Shown piece by piece: positions 59,111 to 64,000 of a stretch of 64,000 bases of DNA. The notes beneath the pieces were generated by a model. That model was given only the letters and a program-made list of their open reading frames with translations, ran no database searches and had not been told where the DNA came from. The stretch is taken from assembly GCA_022579005.1 (NCBI GenBank), contig MU401511.1, positions 124,001-188,000 of the forward strand. The letters run 5' to 3'. Position 1 is the first letter of the stretch. Each line of letters begins with the position of its first letter. Made by a program: the position numbers and the translations under genes. The stretch comes from Poronia punctata. Its lineage: Eukaryota > Ascomycota > Sordariomycetes > Xylariales > Xylariaceae.

Positions 59111-61235
59111 ATGCAGAAATCGGCCGGTACCAAGAGCCCCGTGACGGAGCACGATCGGGCTAGTGGGTCCGGATCTCCAAGAGCGCCCGTAACGGAGAGA
59201 TCGGGCGGACTCCGTCGCAGTCGGCCAGCCGCTTTGACCGACAAGAGAAGACGGCCATCATCTTCTAATAGATATGGTACTCCCGCAGTCGCCCCCGAGA
59301 GTGTGTCCAAGTATGCCACTCGTCCTCTTCCCCCCACCCCGACCTCCAACAGCAAGATGGCAGGCCACTCGAGAACGATGACAGGTCCCAATTCGACAGA
59401 CGAAGCCCAAAGCGAACACGGGCCCTTCAAGGGGAAAGCTAGATGTGACCATTCTCTGCTGGCCAAGGCCAATAAAGTACATGATAGGCCACCTACGCCC
59501 TTTCCTAGTCTGCTGCCAACCCCTGGCTCACTCTCGGAGCTGGCACCATCTCCGAAAATGGAAGCCATGGACAAAGCCTATGACCCGTATGACAGGCCGC
59601 CTACTCCATTCCCGGATCTTCTGTCAACTCCTGGCTCTCCGTCGAAGCTGGCACCATCGCCGAAAATGGAAGCCATGGCCGATGGCCCACAGGCGACATC
59701 CAGTATTCCCATTGAAAGTGTCTATAGCACTATCGATGTGATGCCGGATATTCCTGGCCGCCGGCCAGCTGTATCGGGTAGATTGGAATTTAGCTACGTG
59801 AGATGCCTCAGGGAACAAGCTGGCGTAATAGGCCCTCCACGATCCAAAGATGGCAGCAAGTGCTGTTCGGAAGTCCCACCGGTTAAAAAGCTATCGAGGA
59901 AACAAAAACTGCTCGACTTGTTTAAAAGGAAGCAGCCCACTAGCTCGGCCGGCAAAAAACCTATTTCCGGACCGAAGGCCTTCAAAGTGCCCCCGATTCC
60001 CTTCTTGGGTACGAAGACGAGTTTCGAGCCAAACCATGGCATAGGTGGCTCGCTGCTGGACGTGGTAATACCCCCCGCGAGCCTAGGAGATTCCCGTATC
60101 ATGTTCGAACGCGACCTGAGGAACAACCCGCCGCCGTTGGCCAAAGGCCAAGCTTCCGTGCCGAAACCCATGCGGTCGGAAGATAATCCCAAACCGGAAA
60201 AGGTTAGTGCATGGCTTGACTTCTCTCCTTGACCCTCAACCGCCCCTTGCAGAATAGATATCTAACGAATCTCGGTAGGTTGGGTCTAAAACGATCCGAA
60301 AGGTGGCCTCATTCCAACCAGCGGCAGGACGTCCCAGTTTCAGCGTGTTCCCGTCACCTAGTAGCTACTATGGGCCTGGAAGGACATCGCCGGGCGTCGG
60401 GGCGCATATTTCACCAGCCCACCACCCTTCGACTCCCCAGCCTCTGTCCAGCAACCCGGTAGTCCTCAATGAACACAAGGAACATACCCGTACAGCAGAA
60501 TGCGCCTCTAGTTCAAAGCATCGTACTCTTAAGTGGTCCAACAACCGACCCCATCAGAGCGCAGATACCCCAAGGGCAAAGTTCACTGCACAGGAAAAGG
60601 AAATGGGCCTGATGTCCAGTAACCTCGCTAATAAGCGCGAGGAGTCCTTTCGGTCTAGCCCCTCGCCATCAAATCCGTTATTAGCTGCTGGCCGCGTGGG
60701 GACACAGACAACCACAAAGTCGGCCGCAGAGGAAAAGGAAATGGGCTTGATGTCCAACCACTTTACTAATAAGCGTGGGGAGCCCTATCGGCCTACTCCC
60801 TCGGCGTCAAACTCGCCATTGGCTGCTGGTCGCGTGGGGACACAGACAACGACAAAGTCGGCCGCAGAGGAAAAGGAAATGGGTCTGATGTCCAACCACT
60901 TCATTAAGAAGCGCGAGGAGCCCTATCGGCCTATTCCCTCGGCGTCAAAATCGCTATTAGCTGCTGGTCGCGTGGGGACACAGACAACGACAAATTCCTC
61001 AGCGCACACAAGCCGAAAGCCCTCTGTGGCGTTGACGGCAACGTCCTCGAAGACGACCGAGTCGCCGCCCTATTATGAAGATGAAGACTGGAAAAGATAT
61101 GTGGAGAGCATCAATACTATCACGATAGCACAAGCCGAGGCCTCCTCCATCGCTCGTCGAACTGCTCTATCCAAGGAGTACGGAGAGCAGGGGAGTATCG
61201 GTAACTCCAACCTTGATCCATTCTTCAACGAGTGA
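59111..61235 (+). CDS. Low-complexity, probably disordered repeat protein of unknown function
   Basis: Exons 59111-60202 and 60279-61235 (intron 76 nt, GTTAGT...CTAAC...GGTAG) give 682 aa; the join reads PKPEK-VGSKTIRKVASFQP. It is rich in Ser, Pro, Lys and Thr. An N-terminal 36-residue unit beginning DRPPTPFP and ending PKMEAM occurs twice in tandem. A Lys-rich stretch KKLSRKQKLLDLFKRKQ follows near residue 265. Three copies of a 46-residue unit (EEKEMGLMSNHFTNKRGEPY to GRVGTQTTTKSA) occur in the second exon. The C-terminus (YYEDEDWKRYVESINTITIA onward) looks better structured. I recognise no domain. PPTPFP-like motifs suggest docking to SH3 or similar domains, which is a guess. Confidence 0.75.
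59483..59690 (+). repeat. Two tandem 108-bp coding repeats
   Basis: Units start at 59483 and 59591, an exact 36-codon step, each encoding DRPPTPFP...SPKMEAM; the second is slightly short. Confidence 0.85.
60592..61005 (+). repeat. Three tandem 138-bp coding repeats
   Basis: The word aggaaaaggaaatggg recurs at 60592, 60730 and 60868, an exact step of 138 bp (46 codons). Units 2 and 3 are the most alike; unit 1 is more diverged. Confidence 0.92.
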
Positions 61236-62558
61236 CACTGTGAACGAACCCCCTTTTTTCGATTCGGACCCTAAAAGTGAGCGGACGATACTCGAAGGGA
61301 TCTGGTTGATGCAGGACGGACAACTTTGATGTTTCCGTAAGGGTTCTGCATCCATCACCACGGTTTTCACATCACATCTAGCATACTTTTTAGTTGTGTG
61401 TTTTCGCGGTGTAAGTGTCGGGTTGGTTTGCTATAATAGCCGCCTTCCTACAAGGACGGACAGACAGGAAACCAACCTACGATTAATAAACAAGCGACGA
61501 AAAAAAACCCAACACAAGGATATAACAACCAATCGACACAGCTACTTTCTTCTTTTTTCTTTTTTTGATTACGGGGATCATCTTGTTATTCAGGGGGTCG
61601 GTTGGAAATGGAGTAGGCGAAATGGAAATGGAAAACTTGTTAATTTTGTAATATTTAATGTCTAAACCCTACATAGAGAAATAAGGCGAATTTACATGCG
61701 TGTTTGTTTGGGCTCCTACATGCCACCCACCATCTTTTTATCTACCTAAATATGAAAACCTTGGTGTCATGTCGTCGGCGTTGTCCCGCTAGGTAAGTAG
61801 TTTGGCCGTCTAGTAAACACAAGAGGTGTGTATTTTAGACATGATAAACTTCCGACTTGACTCATAAATGTATCTTGGGATCGATCCGCAGTTGTATTAG
61901 AATCGTTAAAAGTAAACAGAAACGGAAAACACACGGGTTAGTCATGGTCTTGTGTTTACTCGGATATAATCCCCTTCCTTTACTTGTTTCTTATTTTCTT
62001 CCTCTCCCCCCTATATTTTCTTTTCGCCTCTTGTGCTTGGGGTCTTGGGGATTTAGGCATACCTCAAGTGTCTTGATGCCTACGGACATATGCCATTATC
62101 CATCTTATACCTAATAGACACCCCAATACTACCTCACGATGTGACCGTGGAATCGACATCCGAAAGTGTGATTATAATTTTATTTTTTCTGAAGAAATCT
62201 CTAACTCCTAGCCCTCAACGTACCAAAGACACGTGTTCAAACAACGCTCTATATAGTAGCCCACGCTCGTGATATGGACTCGTGTGTGTGTAAACGTGTC
62301 AACGAATGACATGATACCTAGACAGCGCCTCTTTTTATGGGCAGCTTGAGCCGACCACCGACTCCTCATATGGGCATAGCGAGATAGGTATCTACCTGAT
62401 ATGCTCAGGAAACAAATCGAGGATGAACCTCAAACCCACTCAAGTCATTTAGGCCCCCCCTTGAAACGATATTCTGAAACAACAAAAAGCGCAGACTGCA
62501 TGAGAACGCCAATGTAGGATGGATGTAGTAGGATACGAAGGTCCTCTTGCGTATGTAT
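61236..62558. other. Convergent spacer between the repeat-protein gene and YKT6
   Basis: T-rich and A-rich runs near 61500-61570 suit 3' UTR sequence. The open frames here show no resemblance to known proteins. Confidence 0.45.
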
Positions 62559-63478
62559 TTACATGATCAGACAGCACGAGTTCTGCTTTTTCGCTTGCTC
62601 TATAATTCAAGGTCAGTTCCGGACTAGCAACAGACATACAAGAATACTGCGTTGGGCTTTTGCTTACGGTAGAACATCTTGCTCTGATTGCTGAGACCGT
62701 CGCTCTTGGCAACTAGGTCGTCGATTTTCTCGCCACGCTGTAGCACGCTTTCGATCGTCTTGTGCAACACAATCTTGGTCTCGTCAAGTTCCTTCTGGAT
62801 TTTCATGATGCTATCTGCCTGGTGTGGGTCTTGGTATTTGGTCAGGTAGTCCTTCAACTCGGGCACGGCAACACTGTTGGCGCTGGCCGACGCCCACGCG
62901 GACCGCGGGTGAGACGCCAGAAATTCGTCCATGACCTTGGACAGCAACTGATGTGCCACGAGGGCAGGGTATTCGTGGTCTGATATGATGATACCGCAGA
63001 CGCCCTCGGTTCGTCCGTAGGCGTGGAATGTGTAGTCTGTCGAGGGCAAGGCCGGGTGTTAACGTCTTTTGTTCCATGCCGTCCCGATTACCAAAGGGTG
63101 GCGGAATCAGGAGCCGGGTCAGGGAACTCGTACCTTGCTCTTCAACATCTTGCCTCTGTCCCGGCCTCGTTCGTTCGGCCACCGTCTTGGCGAACATGGT
63201 CATGAATTCGCCATAACTGGATTGGTCTCCGTATCAGCTTCTGCAACCTCGAAGGGGGGGAATGCGCCGAGGTAAATGTAGTCGAGGGTATGATATTACT
63301 TTTGGCGGGTGAAGCGCGAGTACGCGCTCAGCTCTTTTTCGGCTACTATCTCGACACCGGGCTTGCTCTCATTACGGATGATCTATGCCAATGCAGACGT
63401 CAGTAACTGGGCTAAGTCAGGTAGACAGGACTTGGCAGGAAGGTTACTAGAGCATACACCGATGTAATGAAGCTTCAT
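62559..63478 (-). CDS. YKT6: R-SNARE YKT6
   Basis: Five exons (63478-63458, 63382-63300, 63216-63134, 63036-62668, 62599-62559) give 198 aa. Introns are 75, 83, 97 and 68 nt; every join keeps frame, giving MKLHYIGIIRNESKPGVEIV, RFTRQNYGEFMTMFAKTVAE and QDVEEQDYTFHAYGRTEGVC. Residues 1-130 form the longin domain; the SNARE helix follows (KIQKELDETKIVLHKTIESV, then LQRGEKIDDLVAKSDGLSNQ) with the zero-layer Arg. The last exon supplies QNSCCLIM: a palmitoylated Cys and a CaaX farnesyl site, so membrane binding is by lipid only. Ykt6 acts in Golgi, vacuolar and autophagosome fusion. Reading through the last intron would lose the CaaX box. Confidence 0.96.
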
Positions 63479-64000
63479 GTTGGGCAAGAGCTGTTATGAA
63501 GGGGCTATAATCTGGCGTAGGACAGGGCCCTGCGGTTGTGTAGGTGGGCGCGAATAGGGCGTGCTGGAAATGCGATATCGAGGTTGACTCAGGAGTAATA
63601 GCTTCAGAACGAGGGGCCCCTTGGATTGATGATGAAGTCGAGACAGATAAGGTGTTAATGCTGGCATCGGTTTGGAGCCGTATCTCTGTTTAGGCCGCCG
63701 TATTTGGTACTCTGTAGGCTGGTTACTTGCCTGTTTTAGGGCATAATGCAACCTGAAATATAGTTGTCATCTAGTCCTCTTTGAGTCTTGATGACGGATG
63801 GTCCCTAATATTTGAAGGCTACTTGCACCCAAGTATCTAACCTATTTCGGTACTATATATACAAGGTGCCATACAAGGTGCCTAGCGCAGGTTCTCACTG
63901 TATTGGAGGGCAGTCATCTTGCCGAACAGTCATTGTTACCCACAGGCTCATAGGCCACTGGCCGTGGATGGGATCAAACGCAACAATGTGTCTTGACTAG
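63479..64000. other. Region upstream of YKT6 to the window edge
   Basis: It should hold the YKT6 promoter. Open frames at 63494-63751 and 63812-64000 have no recognisable content. Confidence 0.45.

Overview
The window is nuclear DNA from a filamentous ascomycete, most likely a Sordariomycete. The evidence is many short spliceosomal introns (about 50-160 nt) with GTRNGT donors and CTAAC-like branch sites, fungal-only families (Zn2Cys6 regulator, KapC-type bZIP, DAD4, NCA2, ERG25), and gene-poor spacers full of TACCTACC/TAGGTAGG words. All gene structures were read by hand from splice signals, frame continuity and family knowledge; no search was run. No gene is cut by either window edge.

Layout. 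0.2-5 kb: a tRNA-Glu(CTC) with a 15-nt intron, a Zn2Cys6 transcription factor, and divergently a Fhit/Hnt2 histidine-triad hydrolase. 5-12.5 kb, all minus strand: CTF18 (alternative clamp-loader subunit), a serine beta-lactamase-like hydrolase and a small Cys-rich single-pass membrane protein. 15.6-17.9 kb: an AFG2/Drg1-like double AAA ATPase. 18.2-20.6 kb: a decayed locus with a frame-broken HNH gene, an inverted second copy of its 3' end and a 17-bp perfect hairpin. 22-25.3 kb: an unrecognised probably mitochondrial protein and SEC4 (Rab8 type). 28-34 kb: secreted RNase T2, NCA2 and ERG25. 34.8-37 kb: pterin-4a-carbinolamine dehydratase with two unusually long introns. 37-44.5 kb: a large spacer ahead of the bZIP gene (kapC type). 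47.9-52.8 kb: ARP5, DAD4 and IES6. 54-56.4 kb: GOT1 and profilin, convergent. 59-61.2 kb: a low-complexity protein with internal repeats. 62.5-63.5 kb: YKT6.

Most of this is ordinary housekeeping content: secretion (SEC4, GOT1, YKT6), actin (profilin), chromatin and chromosome segregation (ARP5, IES6, DAD4, CTF18), mitochondria (NCA2), ribosome biogenesis (AFG2) and sterols (ERG25). The best leads are the linkage of ARP5 and IES6, whose products form one INO80 module, the HNH relic with hairpin and inverted duplication, several genes whose first coding exon is only 3-17 nt, the long introns of the dehydratase gene, and a 46-residue repeat protein. I found no CRISPR array, no intact transposon, no rRNA and no clear secondary-metabolite cluster, and I do not claim a new biological system.
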